A stretch of 64,000 nt of DNA from an uncultured bacterium (GTDB taxonomy: Bacteria; Cyanobacteriota; Vampirovibrionia; Gastranaerophilales; Gastranaerophilaceae): positions 62,001-126,000 of the forward strand of contig CADAYE010000001.1 in assembly GCA_902792085.1 (NCBI GenBank). Direction: 5' to 3'. This document shows, in pieces, positions 1-9,617 of this stretch. Position 1 is the first letter of the stretch; every line of letters begins with the position of its first letter. Below the pieces are notes generated by a model, which saw only the letters and a list, made by a program, of their open reading frames with translations, was not told the DNA's origin and ran no database searches. The position numbers and the translations under genes are program-made.

Positions 1-3
1 ATT

Positions 4-906
4 TTAATTAATATAACATTCTAATAATTCACTTCCGGTTGCCTTGAGTTTTTTCAATGCTCTCATTTCAGTCTGACGAATACATTCTTTTGTTACGCCA
101 TATAAGTTTCCAATTTCTTCAAGGGTGTGTTTTTCGCAGTCATCAAGTCCAAATCGCATACGAACAACATCTCTTTCACGTTCTTTTAATGTTGAAATCA
201 CATTATTAATATCATTTTTTAATGACTGATATTCAACATTTTCGCTGATAAGTGCTTTTTCATCAGGCAAAATATCCGCAACATTAAAATCTTTACCGTC
301 GTTTTTTTCGATGCCGTTTTCTATTGAAACTGTTTTTGTATAAGCAGATAAAAACATTTCAATTTTTTCGGGAGCAACATTCATTTCTTTTGCTATATCT
401 TCAACTTTGACCTGATTATTTGTTGATTGTTCCATCTGGTATTTAATTTTCGAATATTTTGAAAGTGTTTCCTGAATATAAACAGGAATTTTCATACAAT
501 GTGATTGTTCAGAAATCGCCTTGAACATCGCTTGTTTAATCCACCAGCCTGCGTAAGTTGCAAATTTGTAACCTAATTTATAATTAAATTTTTCAACCGC
601 AACCATCAACCCTAAATTACCTTCCTGAATTAAATCAACAAACGGTAATCCTGACATGTGAATAGTTTTTCTTGCAATAGTTACAACAAGTTTCAAATTT
701 GCTCTTATTAGTTCTTGTTTTGCATGATTATCACCGTTTTCAATTCTTTTACAAAGTTCTTTTTCTTCTTCAACAGATAATTGCGGATAAGAAGAAATTT
801 CTCTTAAATATGTGTTTAATTCATCATTTTCATCTCTTGGGATACTTCTTCTTTCTACTCCTTGATAACAAGTTTTTAAGCGAATAACTTTTTCACCGTT
901 GCTCAT
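4..906 (-). CDS. RNA polymerase sigma factor, RpoD/SigA family (group 2-like)
   Basis: 300-residue sigma-70 factor. Region 1.2 ([14 protein letters not shown], about residues 31-44), region 2 with [11 protein letters not shown] (about 91-101) and [13 protein letters not shown] (about 114-126), a region 3 linker, and region 4.2 with a helix-turn-helix ([20 protein letters not shown] near the C-terminus) are in the expected order. It is short, lacks a long region 1.1, and departs from the RIPVH motif of primary sigma factors, so an alternative group 2 factor of cyanobacterial style is more likely than the housekeeping one. A GAGGAG ribosome site precedes the ATG. It is divergent from the thioredoxin gene. 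Confidence 0.93.
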   Translation of the reverse strand: MSNGEKVIRLKTCYQGVERRSIPRDENDELNTYLREISSYPQLSVEEEKELCKRIENGDNHAKQELIRANLKLVVTIARKTIHMSGLPFVDLIQEGNLGLMVAVEKFNYKLGYKFATYAGWWIKQAMFKAISEQSHCMKIPVYIQETLSKYSKIKYQMEQSTNNQVKVEDIAKEMNVAPEKIEMFLSAYTKTVSIENGIEKNDGKDFNVADILPDEKALISENVEYQSLKNDINNVISTLKERERDVVRMRFGLDDCEKHTLEEIGNLYGVTKECIRQTEMRALKKLKATGSELLECYIN

Positions 907-1138
907 AACATTAAACTCCTCTTATTTTTTACAACACAAATCCGGCGACACTATTGTCGCAATGGGGTAAACACGAGATATCACTTGGGGTATATATTTA
1001 GTATATACTATAATATATATTTTCTCAAGTCATGTATTAAGAAATATTAAGATAAATTCACAAAAAATTTTTCAGTTGCAATTATAATTTTGTTTGTAAT
1101 AATATGTTAAGGTATTTATTTAACGGAGGTATTAAAAC

Positions 1139-1669
1139 ATGGGTTCAGAAAATTTTTGTGCTAAAGAAGCATTAAAAATGGGTTTATTAACACTTGTTGC
1201 TGCCGCTACTACATTTAGTGCAGTTACAAATTATCAAGTAAAAGGTTTATTAGCTAATGGTGCTGCTCCTGTACAGGCTCAGGCAGAGGCTCCTGCTCAG
1301 CCGGATTCTAATGAACCGACTAAAAAACCGTCAGAATATAAATTTGGTATTCCGTATTCAAAAGCAATTAAGGCTAAAAAGCCTATGATAGTCTTGTTCT
1401 ATGCTGATTGGTGCGGATTCTGTGTAAGATTTATGCCGATTTATGAAGAACTTTACAAAAATCACAAAAACCAGTTTAATTTTGTAAAAGTCAATGTTGA
1501 TGACAAAGAAAACGAAGCATTGGTTAAAAAGTACGAAATTGCTGGGTTCCCGACAGTTTATATGGTTAATACAAAGACAGATAAACGCGAACAGTTGAAG
1601 AATGAAAATTTTGGAGATATGAATAAGTTAGATGAACTTATGAACGATTTTCACAGTAAAAATAAATAA
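1139..1669 (+). CDS. Membrane-anchored or exported thioredoxin-fold protein
   Basis: 176 residues. An N-terminal hydrophobic segment (about residues 12-30) is followed by an Ala/Pro/Gln-rich linker (about 41-62) and a thioredoxin domain with the redox motif WCGFC (Cys92 and Cys95) and the cis-proline loop GFPTVY. This suggests an extracytoplasmic disulfide reductase or oxidoreductase tethered to the inner membrane; the partner is unknown. A strong GGAGG site at 1125-1129 fixes the start. A Rho-independent terminator follows directly, so the gene is probably monocistronic. Confidence 0.9.
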   Translation: MGSENFCAKEALKMGLLTLVAAATTFSAVTNYQVKGLLANGAAPVQAQAEAPAQPDSNEPTKKPSEYKFGIPYSKAIKAKKPMIVLFYADWCGFCVRFMPIYEELYKNHKNQFNFVKVNVDDKENEALVKKYEIAGFPTVYMVNTKTDKREQLKNENFGDMNKLDELMNDFHSKNK

Positions 1670-1684
1670 AATCTAAAACATTTC

Positions 1685-1719
1685 AAAAAGCCTTTCGTTT
1701 TTACGAAAGGCTTTTTTTT
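1685..1719 (+). terminator. Rho-independent terminator after thioredoxin gene
   Basis: AAAAAGCCTTTCG and CGAAAGGCTTTTT form a 13-bp stem around a 6-nt loop, followed by a T run. Confidence 0.93.
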
Positions 1720-1943
1720 GTAAAAATTTAAAATAAACTTTCTTTTTTATTTTTTTGTTATATAATAAATTTTGTTTCTGCTTATTAAAAATTGGGGAAG
1801 GCAAGCCAGATAAGTAGTTTCGGGGTACTAATATAGAAATATATAAAATGTAAAATTTGCTTAATATTTGTTAATATTTAATAAATTTATAGCAATTTTT
1901 GATTTGATTTGGTTTCTATATATATGGAAGGTTTATAGGTAGT

Positions 1944-3509
1944 ATGAAAGTAGATATTGTAAATCAAAATTATCAGGCAGGGGCAGTTGCGCCTAATTTA
2001 AAAGCCGGAAGTGTAAAAAAATCACTTAATTTTACAGGCATGTCATCAAAACAAATTGAAAAAGAAATGATGAATATGCTTCATCACAAAAAGGCTATTG
2101 AGTTTATGAAGTCTTTTGAGTGGTTAAAGGGTGAAATTGGAGGTATTTTATTAACTGCGTTGGGAACAGGTGCTGTTGCTCCGATATTTATCGGTTTCAA
2201 CCCGTTTGTAAGTGCACCTAAAAATGCTACTGAAAAAGAAAAAGAAGATGTAAAAAATACAAAACAATATACTGCAATGCGTCAGCCTGTTTCTGCCGCT
2301 TTGGCTATTTTATTCCAGGCAGGTGTTCAAAAATATATTGACAAAGGTCTTGATGCTGTATTTAATAATCCTGAATTGTCTAAATATGCAAGATTAAATT
2401 TAGACCAGCAGGTTATAAATACTGATTCATATATTAAAGGTAATGTTAAAAAAGCAATGGCAGAAGAAGGTTTATCAAAACCATCTTTGATAAAATCTTG
2501 GTTCAGTTCTGATGCTAAATCAAAGCGTGAAGCATACAATAAAGATTTTGACAGCAGAGTAGATAAAATTAAAGATGAACAATTAAAAATTGTTGCAGAT
2601 GGTTTGGAAAAAGATAATGTAATTCATATTGGTGAAAGAAATCTTGAACACAAAACAACTGCAAGATTGATAAATAAACAAATTGACAGTTACATTGATG
2701 ATGCAAAGGCTCTAAAGAAAAATCGTGACCAAATAGTTTTCTACAAAGACAGAGCACAAACTTTAATTGAAAATGAAGATCATTTGAGAGAAATTTTCAA
2801 AGATATTCCTGTTGAAAAAGTCAGAAAAACTATGGACGAAAAAGAGTTAAGCAAACTTTATGAACAGGTTGGCAAACAAGTGCAGGAACTTCTTGAAAAA
2901 GAAACAAATCCAAAAATTAAAGTGATTTTGAGTGAAATAATGGATAAACCTGCAGATTTGCGTGCTCATAGAATTGAAAGAACGCTGCAGCGTATAGATT
3001 CTATCAAGAAAATTTGTTCATCTTATAAAGATGGTTTCACAGTTGAGAATTATGGCGATGCTTTACACGAAAGAAATAAAATTTTGGATAAACGCATTAC
3101 TCAATTGATGGAAGCACAAATTCGTGAGCCTCATTTGGCTGATGAAAATGTTATTAAGAAAGCATTTAAAAAATTGCAAGTAGCATGCACTTTTGAAAAA
3201 GGTGATAAAACTCTTGAACCGCTTTTAGAAAATACAGATACTTTTGCAAGTTCTGCAAACAGTAAAAAAATTAAAGAAAAAATATTTAAAGATATTGCAA
3301 AAGCATACAAAAAACTTGTAGATAATAATTATAAGAGTTGGAATCAGATAACCAAAATTGGTGTAGGTGTGTTTATCACATTACCAATCACCTGTACTGC
3401 ACTTAACTGGGTTTACCCGAGATTTATGGAAATCTTTTTCCCGAAACTTGCAGGAGTCAAAAAAGATAATGCTCCGCAGCAGGTTCAACAACAGGGAGGT
3501 GACAAATAA
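1944..3509 (+). CDS. Hypothetical membrane protein with long helical middle
   Basis: 521 residues, no family that I recognise. The N-terminus carries SLNFTG, a short motif that I associate with Gastranaerophilales hypothetical proteins. A Gly/Ala-rich hydrophobic stretch lies near residues 66-90 and a second membrane segment near 470-490. The middle (about 150-460) is highly charged and predicted helical or coiled-coil. Both ends could span the inner membrane around a large soluble body. The stop overlaps the next start as TAATG, so the two genes are translationally coupled and likely work together. No function is assigned. Confidence 0.8.
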   Translation: MKVDIVNQNYQAGAVAPNLKAGSVKKSLNFTGMSSKQIEKEMMNMLHHKKAIEFMKSFEWLKGEIGGILLTALGTGAVAPIFIGFNPFVSAPKNATEKEKEDVKNTKQYTAMRQPVSAALAILFQAGVQKYIDKGLDAVFNNPELSKYARLNLDQQVINTDSYIKGNVKKAMAEEGLSKPSLIKSWFSSDAKSKREAYNKDFDSRVDKIKDEQLKIVADGLEKDNVIHIGERNLEHKTTARLINKQIDSYIDDAKALKKNRDQIVFYKDRAQTLIENEDHLREIFKDIPVEKVRKTMDEKELSKLYEQVGKQVQELLEKETNPKIKVILSEIMDKPADLRAHRIERTLQRIDSIKKICSSYKDGFTVENYGDALHERNKILDKRITQLMEAQIREPHLADENVIKKAFKKLQVACTFEKGDKTLEPLLENTDTFASSANSKKIKEKIFKDIAKAYKKLVDNNYKSWNQITKIGVGVFITLPITCTALNWVYPRFMEIFFPKLAGVKKDNAPQQVQQQGGDK

Positions 3510-4267
3510 TGAATATCAGTGCGATAGGAGTTAACACCTTAAAAGGAATAGGCAAAGGAATTGCAAAAGCAACTAAAACAAGACCTGCAAAATGGTTAGG
3601 TGACAAATTTGACGGGAACCTTGAAAAAGCACTTGCAACTGCAGTAGTAGGTTCAATTATTGCAAAAGACGGTATTGGTTGTGCAATGTATGTTACCCAA
3701 AGTATGAATAACAAAAAGATCCCTGATGAAAAGCGTAAATTCGTTGCAGCATTAGATTTGACAAACGGCTTATTGATGATTGTTGCTCAAATCGGTATGT
3801 TCCTTGCAATGAGAAAATATTCAGGTGCTATATTTAATAAATTGTTTGACAAATCATTTAATCCGATTGCAAGATCTAATAATATTTCAAGAATGCGTAT
3901 GTGGATGGGTAAAAAAGGCGAAACCGTTTTGAAAAAACTCGGACTGGAAAAAATATTTGATGATAAAGTTCAAAAAGGTGCGTTAGATGTATTCAAGTTT
4001 GTATTAGATACAGCAGCAGCAACTATCGTTGGTAAGCGTGTAATTGTTCCGTTGATTGCTACACCGTTTGCAAGTAAAGTTGAAAAATGGCTTGATAAAC
4101 GCGAAAAAATGAAAAACGGCGAACTTCCGGCTGAAGAACCTGATAAATCATCTCCGTCAATGAAAGGTAATGAAAAAGTTGAAGAACCTGTTCAAAAGCC
4201 TGCTATTGATGAAGAGGAAATAACAAATCTTTTGGATATCTACAAAAAAAATCACACAGAATCATAA
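3509..4267 (+). CDS. Hypothetical membrane protein, coupled to upstream gene
   Basis: 252 residues, family not recognised. Hydrophobic segments lie near residues 43-60 and 88-108, with a third Ala/Val-rich one near 165-190; the C-terminal 45 residues are charged and Pro/Glu/Lys-rich. The ATG overlaps the upstream stop (TAATG) and a GGGAGGTG ribosome site lies inside the end of the upstream gene. A similar large-plus-small arrangement of lineage-specific membrane proteins recurs at 32435-34437. Confidence 0.78.
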   Translation: MNISAIGVNTLKGIGKGIAKATKTRPAKWLGDKFDGNLEKALATAVVGSIIAKDGIGCAMYVTQSMNNKKIPDEKRKFVAALDLTNGLLMIVAQIGMFLAMRKYSGAIFNKLFDKSFNPIARSNNISRMRMWMGKKGETVLKKLGLEKIFDDKVQKGALDVFKFVLDTAAATIVGKRVIVPLIATPFASKVEKWLDKREKMKNGELPAEEPDKSSPSMKGNEKVEEPVQKPAIDEEEITNLLDIYKKNHTES

Positions 4268-4296
4268 ATAACATAAATACCTATAATTAACCGAGT

Positions 4297-4335
4297 AATG
4301 ATGCCTTTTCTTAGCACAAAAGGCATCATTTTTTA
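4297..4335 (+). terminator. Rho-independent terminator
   Basis: AATGATGCCTTTT pairs with AAAAGGCATCATT (13 bp) over an 8-nt loop, followed by T residues. It ends the two-gene membrane operon. Confidence 0.92.
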
Positions 4336-4395
4336 TGCTAAAAAATTAACCAACAGGCTAATTTTACAAGAATTATGTTTTGCTTTTAATGTAAA

Positions 4396-4457
4396 TAATC
4401 TTTTTCATACTTCCAGCTATTCTTAATTCCAATGAGGGCATTTGCCCTCTTTTTTTT
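4396..4457 (+). ncRNA. Candidate small RNA 3' module: repeated 33-nt motif plus terminator
   Basis: A 33-nt sequence at 4396-4428 (core CATACTTCCAGCTATTC) is followed 5 nt later by the hairpin GAGGGCA-TT-TGCCCTC (4434-4449) and eight T residues. The same 33 nt occur at 38669-38701, again just before a GAGG hairpin with a T run. The hairpin sequences differ while the 33 nt are identical, which suggests a conserved RNA segment ending at a terminator. No open reading frame explains it. Confidence 0.4.
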
Positions 4458-4504
4458 ACAAATTTGTATATTCCATATTTGTATTGTAAAATAAACGCAT
4501 AATT

Positions 4505-4601
4505 ATAGTGAAACGTGAATTGTCGGTTACAATATCATTTTGAACATATACGATAAATATTAATAAATGAAACGGTCAATTTACTACTCACAACTCACTA
4601 T
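4505..4601. repeat. Palindromic intergenic repeat, copy 1 (degenerate)
   Basis: Runs from ATAGTG to CACTAT and contains GTGAATTGTCGGTTA, then GGTCAATT, then ACTCACAACTCAC. It aligns along its length with the copies at 28172-28280 and 54729-54821. It overlaps the first 35 nt of an apparent N-terminal extension of the downstream phosphorylase gene, which argues for the later start codon. Confidence 0.7.
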
Positions 4602-4626
4602 TTACAAAATAAGAAGGAGAGTAACT

Positions 4627-5424
4627 ATGGAAATATTAAATAAAGCAGACATTGGGGTATTTGGCGGTTCAGGTTTTTACAGTTTTCTAAAAGATATTGA
4701 AGAAGTAAAAGTGGATACGCCTTATGGTCAGACAAGTGACAGTGTTTTTATCGGCAAAATCGGTGAACACAGAGTTGCATTTATGCCTCGTCATGGCAGA
4801 AATCATTCTATTCCGCCGCATTTGGTAAATTTTAGAGCAAATGTTTGGGCAATGAAGCATTTGGGGTGTAAAAGAGTTATTTCTCCTTGTGCTGCCGGCA
4901 GTTTGCAAAAAGAAGTTGAACCAGGGCATTTTGTTATTTGTGATCAGTTTGTAGATTGGACAGATGGCAGAAAATCAACATTTTTTGAAGGCCCTGTTGT
5001 TCAGCATCCTTCACCTGCCGATACTTATTGCCCGGAACTTCGTAAACTTGCGGTTGAAACTGCAAGAGAACTTGGTATAAAAGTTCATGACGGCGGAACG
5101 GTTGTTGTAATAAACGGTCCAAGATTCTCTACAAAAGCAGAATCTGCGTTTTTTACTAAACAGGGCTGGCAGGTTATTAATATGACTGCTTTTCCTGAAG
5201 CATATTTGGTAAAAGAACTCAATATGTGTCCGTTGAATATTTCTTTGATAACCGATTATGATGCAGGTTTGGTCGGAGATGTTCCTCCTGTTTCACATGA
5301 AGCAGTTTTGAAAGTATTTAATAACAATGTTGAAAATCTTAAATCATTGTTGTTTAAGATGATTGAAAAAATTCCGTCAGAAACAAATAATTGTGAATGT
5401 AAAAATTCAACAAAATTGGATTAA
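4627..5424 (+). CDS. mtnP: S-methyl-5'-thioadenosine phosphorylase
   Basis: 265 residues from the ATG at 4627, chosen because AAGGAG lies just upstream and because the longer frame from 4567 reads through a palindromic repeat. The protein phosphorolyses methylthioadenosine to adenine and methylthioribose-1-phosphate in methionine salvage. Seen: FGGSGFY phosphate loop, RHGRNH, GTVVVINGPRFSTKAES, and INMTAFPE, the MTAP-type substrate signature. A purine nucleoside phosphorylase of the same family is the alternative. It heads a run of closely spaced genes to trkH. Confidence 0.92.
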   Translation: MEILNKADIGVFGGSGFYSFLKDIEEVKVDTPYGQTSDSVFIGKIGEHRVAFMPRHGRNHSIPPHLVNFRANVWAMKHLGCKRVISPCAAGSLQKEVEPGHFVICDQFVDWTDGRKSTFFEGPVVQHPSPADTYCPELRKLAVETARELGIKVHDGGTVVVINGPRFSTKAESAFFTKQGWQVINMTAFPEAYLVKELNMCPLNISLITDYDAGLVGDVPPVSHEAVLKVFNNNVENLKSLLFKMIEKIPSETNNCECKNSTKLD

Positions 5425-5427
5425 TTT

Positions 5428-5838
5428 ATGGCAAAGTTTATACGATTTTTATACAGACTTATAAATTACTATTTATATTTTGTGGTAATGGCATGCTTTT
5501 TGGCATTAGTTCCGAATATAAATCCTAATTTCCCGTTGTTTAATTATATATTTAAAATTGCCGGATTTTATATTATTCCGCCGATTTTTGGGTTTATAAT
5601 TTCGCCGATGCTTGTGTTGATAATTTTAGCACTTATAATGATGGGACTTGATAAAATTTATACAAAATATTATGCGCCAAAGGATCCAAAAATTCTTGTT
5701 ATGACGCCTGAACAATTTATAGAGCAGATAAAAAAAAATGAGCAGGCTTATGTTAATAAAGTTGTTTCGGAAGTAAAAGAAGAATTTGGACAGGAAGAAC
5801 AGGAAGAAAAAAATTCCGAAAGTGAGGATAAAGAGTAA
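5428..5838 (+). CDS. Small membrane protein with acidic cytoplasmic tail
   Basis: 136 residues. Two hydrophobic segments (about 13-35 and 45-75) are followed by a soluble tail whose last 25 residues are mostly Glu, Asp, Lys and Gln. It starts 3 nt after the mtnP stop and ends overlapping the yggT-like start (TAATG), so it sits in a translationally coupled operon. Its placement between mtnP and YggT/Trk suggests an envelope role, but I do not recognise the family. Confidence 0.8.
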   Translation: MAKFIRFLYRLINYYLYFVVMACFLALVPNINPNFPLFNYIFKIAGFYIIPPIFGFIISPMLVLIILALIMMGLDKIYTKYYAPKDPKILVMTPEQFIEQIKKNEQAYVNKVVSEVKEEFGQEEQEEKNSESEDKE

Positions 5839-6131
5839 TGATTGCAGCAAAAATTATATGGGCGATTGATATGTGTTTCCAGATATATTTCTGGATGATT
5901 TGTGTCAGATGTCTTTTGACATGGTTGCCCAATTTGAATTGGGATAATTCGCTATTAAGTGCATTAAAATCATCTGTAGATTTGTATTTGAACTTGTTTA
6001 AAAAAATAATTCCGCTTGTCGGACCGTTTGATTTCTCACCGGTAGTTGCGGTTATTGTGTTATTCTTTATTCAGTTTATAGTACGCTATGGTGCGATAAT
6101 GATTTTTTCTTCTTTAGGATTAATCGGGTAG
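5838..6131 (+). CDS. YggT family membrane protein
   Basis: 97 residues, the usual length for the YggT family, with two membrane segments and the typical RCLLTWLPNLNWDN stretch between them and PLVGPFDFSPVVAVIVLFF in the second half. In other bacteria and plastids the family is linked to membrane organisation and osmotic tolerance. It overlaps the upstream stop and lies 7 nt before trkA, so a shared transcript with potassium uptake genes is likely. Confidence 0.88.
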   Translation: MIAAKIIWAIDMCFQIYFWMICVRCLLTWLPNLNWDNSLLSALKSSVDLYLNLFKKIIPLVGPFDFSPVVAVIVLFFIQFIVRYGAIMIFSSLGLIG

Positions 6132-6138
6132 GTAATTT

Positions 6139-7479
6139 ATGAAAATAGTCATTTATGGCGCAACAGAAATAGGATGTTTGCTTGCAACGGAATTTTTTGA
6201 AGATTGCGATATAACGCTTATTGACAAAGAAGAAAATCGCTCGGAAGAATTTGATAAACTTGATATAAGTTTTGTCAGTGGCAGTGCAACAGATATAGGA
6301 GTCTTAAAAAGAGCCGACATAATGGGTGCGGATGTGTTTATTGCATGTTCGCCTTTAGATGAAGCAAATATTGTCGCCTGTCTTACGGCAAAGAAAATCA
6401 GCGGTGTTAAAACTATTTGTTTTGTCACCAAAAAAGAATACCAAAATGCAATGGCGCAAGATAAGTCCAATGAATATTTGGGCGATTTCTTTATTGATAA
6501 TATTATCTGGCCTGAAGAACTTTTGACTCAGGAACTGTTTAGGATTGTGACAGTTGCGCATGCGCTTGATGTGGAAAATTTTGCGGATGGTAAAGCAAGA
6601 TTATTGGAATACAAAGTCAAACCGACATCTTCTATTGTCGGTAAAATGGTCAAAGATTGCGGATTTACCAAAGATACAATTATTGTCGGGATAAAAAGAG
6701 ATGAACTTTTATTTATTCCGAATGGTTTAACAGAAATAAATGCAGATGATAAACTGATATTCATGGGTACTTCAAGGTCATTAGACATTCTTGCAGGTAC
6801 ATTTTTCCACGAAAAAGAGAGAGTAAAATCTGTTGCAATAATTGGCGGTGGAAATGTCGGGTTTATGCTTGCAAAAAATCTTGAAGTAATGAAGATTAAA
6901 TCAAAAATTATTGAAAAGAATTACGAAAGGTGTGAATTTTTATCGCAGGAACTCAATTCAACGCTTGTAATAAACGGTGACGGTACGGATTTAAAACTTT
7001 TGGACGAAGAAGAAATCGGCAGTTGTGATGTTGTAATCTCGGTTACAAATAATGATGAACGAAACCTTTTATGTTCGCTTTTGGTCAAGCAACTTGGAGT
7101 AAAGCGTGTTATAGCAAGAGTTTCAAAAGTTCTAAACATCCCGTTGTTTGAAAAAGTCGGAATTGATATTGCGGTATCTTCAAAAACTTCCGCAATAAAT
7201 GAAGTGCGTAATGACCTTGATGAAGCAGATGTTGATATTCTTGCAACAGTTGAACAGGGAGAGGCAGAAGTTTTGGAAATTCCAGTCAAATCCGATTTTG
7301 ACGGACAGTTTATTAAAGATATAAGATTTCCTGCACCTGCAATTATCGGAGTAATTCAGCGCAGAAGCAGGGTTATTATTCCAAAAGGGGATACTCAGAT
7401 AAGAGTGAAAGATATTCTTATAGTCTTTACTAAAGCGGAAGATGCTCAAAAGATTAAAGAACATTTTAAGGTAATGTAA
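6139..7479 (+). CDS. trkA: Trk potassium uptake regulatory subunit TrkA
   Basis: 446 residues with two RCK_N/RCK_C repeats. The first NAD-binding half starts at residue 1 (IYGATEIGCLLA, an imperfect GxGxxG), the second near residue 232 (AIIGGGNVGFMLA). Acidic residues end the second beta strand as expected for NAD(H). TrkA is the cytoplasmic gating ring of the Trk system. Its stop abuts the start of trkH with no gap, which supports equal expression of both subunits. Confidence 0.95.
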   Translation: MKIVIYGATEIGCLLATEFFEDCDITLIDKEENRSEEFDKLDISFVSGSATDIGVLKRADIMGADVFIACSPLDEANIVACLTAKKISGVKTICFVTKKEYQNAMAQDKSNEYLGDFFIDNIIWPEELLTQELFRIVTVAHALDVENFADGKARLLEYKVKPTSSIVGKMVKDCGFTKDTIIVGIKRDELLFIPNGLTEINADDKLIFMGTSRSLDILAGTFFHEKERVKSVAIIGGGNVGFMLAKNLEVMKIKSKIIEKNYERCEFLSQELNSTLVINGDGTDLKLLDEEEIGSCDVVISVTNNDERNLLCSLLVKQLGVKRVIARVSKVLNIPLFEKVGIDIAVSSKTSAINEVRNDLDEADVDILATVEQGEAEVLEIPVKSDFDGQFIKDIRFPAPAIIGVIQRRSRVIIPKGDTQIRVKDILIVFTKAEDAQKIKEHFKVM

Positions 7480-8943
7480 ATGAGATTTAATTATATAGCA
7501 AATGCAATAGGTTTGTTGTTGGTGGATATCGGGTTTATGATATTTATACCGCTTGTTGTTGCGCTAATTTTTCAGGAATGGCAATGCGCTGTTGCATTTT
7601 TTGCGGCGGCACTTTTATCTTTGGCCATCGGGGATATTTTACGCAAAGCGGAAAAGCGTTCAAAAAGTGAAGATTCTCTAAACGATATAAAACGAACCGA
7701 AGCACTTGTTGTTGCATCTTTGGCTTGGATTTTATTCGGGTTGGTTGCGTGTATTCCGTTTTTATTCAACGGGTTTAGTTTTATAGATTCGTTTTTTGAA
7801 TCTGTTTCAGGTATTACTACAACAGGCGCAACGATTTTAACTTCATTTGATATTCCAAAATCGCTTTTGTTTTGGCGCTCATTTATGCAATGGCTTGGCG
7901 GTATGGGAATTATAGTCCTGTTTATTGCCATAATGCCGCAGTTTGCAGTTGCAGGCAGGCAGATGTTTTTTGCTGAAGCCCCCGGACCTACGGAGGAAAA
8001 ATTTACTCCAAGAATTAAAAATACGGCTTCTGCTTTGTGGATTGTTTATGCAACTTTGACTGCATTATGTGCGCTTTGTCTTTATTTTGCAGGCATGAAC
8101 CCTTTTGATTGCATTTGCAATGCAATGTCAACTCTTTCTGCAGGCGGATTTTCACCAAACTCTGAAAGTATTGGCGGATATCATTCAAATTTGATTATCG
8201 GGATAATATTTTTGTTTATGTTTATTGCAGGCGCAAGTTTTGTTGTCCAGTCAAAAGTTCTGACAAAAATGGATCCTCGTCTGTTTTGGAAAAGTGAAGA
8301 ATTTAGGTTTTATACAAAAATTATCATTGTAATTTCTACTATTTTGGCTTTAATTTTATATTTTGAAAATCATTTTTCAATATTACATTCTTTCGGGGCA
8401 TCATTTTTTCAGGTGCTTTCACTTGCAACTTCGACGGGTTGTTCAAGTGAAGATTATCAGTTGTGGAGTCTGAATGCGAAGTTAATTTTATTTATATCAA
8501 TGTTTTTATCTTCTTGTTCGGGTAGTGCCGGCGGTGGTGTAAAAATGACTCGTTGGCTTTTGATATGCAAGTATATGAAAAATGAAGTGTATAGAATTTT
8601 ACATCCGAACGCAGTTTTGAGTATCAAAATAGACAAGGTTGTTGTACCGACAAATGTTATTAAACAGACAATTTTCTTTATGCTCGGGTTCTTCTTAATT
8701 TTTATTGTAAGTGCTTTGCTTGTAATCGGAATTGAGGGCGATATTGTTATCGGTGTAACTTCTGCGATTGCGTCATTAGGTGATGTTGGACCTGCACTTG
8801 GGCATGTAATCGGACCGATGGGGAATTATTCATCATTGTCATTCTGGACAAAAATTATTTTTATATTTAATATGCTTGTCGGGCGTCTTGAAATCATTCC
8901 GTTCCTTGTACTTTTTAGAAAAGAATCTTGGAAAGTCAAATAA
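7480..8943 (+). CDS. trkH: Trk potassium uptake transmembrane subunit TrkH
   Basis: 487 residues, near the family norm. Four pore-loop repeats are visible, including SGITTTGAT (about residue 107-115), STLSAGGFSP, SLATSTGCSS and SAIASLGDVGP, each giving one quarter of the K+ filter. The C-terminus ends with GRLEIIPFLVLF, typical of TrkH. It forms the K+ channel gated by TrkA encoded immediately upstream. Confidence 0.95.
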   Translation: MRFNYIANAIGLLLVDIGFMIFIPLVVALIFQEWQCAVAFFAAALLSLAIGDILRKAEKRSKSEDSLNDIKRTEALVVASLAWILFGLVACIPFLFNGFSFIDSFFESVSGITTTGATILTSFDIPKSLLFWRSFMQWLGGMGIIVLFIAIMPQFAVAGRQMFFAEAPGPTEEKFTPRIKNTASALWIVYATLTALCALCLYFAGMNPFDCICNAMSTLSAGGFSPNSESIGGYHSNLIIGIIFLFMFIAGASFVVQSKVLTKMDPRLFWKSEEFRFYTKIIIVISTILALILYFENHFSILHSFGASFFQVLSLATSTGCSSEDYQLWSLNAKLILFISMFLSSCSGSAGGGVKMTRWLLICKYMKNEVYRILHPNAVLSIKIDKVVVPTNVIKQTIFFMLGFFLIFIVSALLVIGIEGDIVIGVTSAIASLGDVGPALGHVIGPMGNYSSLSFWTKIIFIFNMLVGRLEIIPFLVLFRKESWKVK

Positions 8944-9058
8944 ACGTTTAAATATACTGACTGTTTTGTTTTTCACTTTATATTTATTTACAACCCCTTT
9001 ACAACTGTCAGCAGATATAATAAAATGTAAGCATAGAAAGCAGTATTGCTTTAGTCGA

Positions 9059-9087
9059 AAAAGAACGGTATCCCCGTTCTTTTTTTC
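9059..9087 (+). terminator. Rho-independent terminator between trkH and rimP
   Basis: AAGAACGG and CCGTTCTT form an 8-bp stem over a 5-nt loop, followed by T residues to 9087. The stretch 8944-9058 holds no gene I can support. Confidence 0.88.
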
Positions 9088-9112
9088 ACTAATAAAGAAA
9101 GGTCGGTAAAAG

Positions 9113-9595
9113 ATGAGAACGGAAGTAAACAGATTGGAAATTTTGGCTAAAATTACTCCATTAATTGAAAATACTGCTATGCGTTACAATCTTGTACCGA
9201 TAGAAATTGATTTTTCAAAAGAAAATCACCGTTGGTTTTTGAGAATATTTTTGTATTCAAAAGAGCGTGATATTACTCTTGATGATTGCGAAAATGTAAC
9301 AAGAAGTCTTGAGGATTTTCTTGATGAACTTATACCTGTCAAATACTATTTGGAGGTATCTTCACCCGGTTTAGAGCGTAAATTCAAATCAGAAAAAGAA
9401 TTTATAATCTTTAAGGGTAAAAGAATAAGTCTTAAACTCAAAGAGGCTTTAGAAGGTGAAACTGAAAAAATCTTTAAAGGTGAAATACTTGATTATGACG
9501 TAAATGAAGGTTTGACTTTTTTCAGATTTGATGACGGTGTAGAATTGCATATTCCAAAAGGTAATATTGCCTCAGCGAAATTGTATATCGATTAA
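9113..9595 (+). CDS. rimP: Ribosome maturation factor RimP
   Basis: 160 residues. The family signature YYLEVSSPGLER is at about residues 79-90, preceded by RWFLRIFLYS and followed by a C-terminal SH3-like domain. RimP helps late maturation of the 30S subunit. It precedes nusA by 22 nt, the classic rimP-nusA pairing, although the usual ylxR-infB genes do not follow here. Confidence 0.95.
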   Translation: MRTEVNRLEILAKITPLIENTAMRYNLVPIEIDFSKENHRWFLRIFLYSKERDITLDDCENVTRSLEDFLDELIPVKYYLEVSSPGLERKFKSEKEFIIFKGKRISLKLKEALEGETEKIFKGEILDYDVNEGLTFFRFDDGVELHIPKGNIASAKLYID

Positions 9596-9617
9596 TAATA
9601 AACGAAAGGACATAGAA

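Noticed and set aside
1790-1830. G-rich stretch with AGTAGTTTCGGGGTACT that recalls c-di-GMP or manganese riboswitch motifs
   Set aside because: Only a 4-bp stem can be drawn, and the conserved central parts of either class are missing.
8876-9109. Open frame of 77 codons overlapping the trkH end
   Set aside because: Runs through a clear terminator, no ribosome site, and residue composition is not protein-like.
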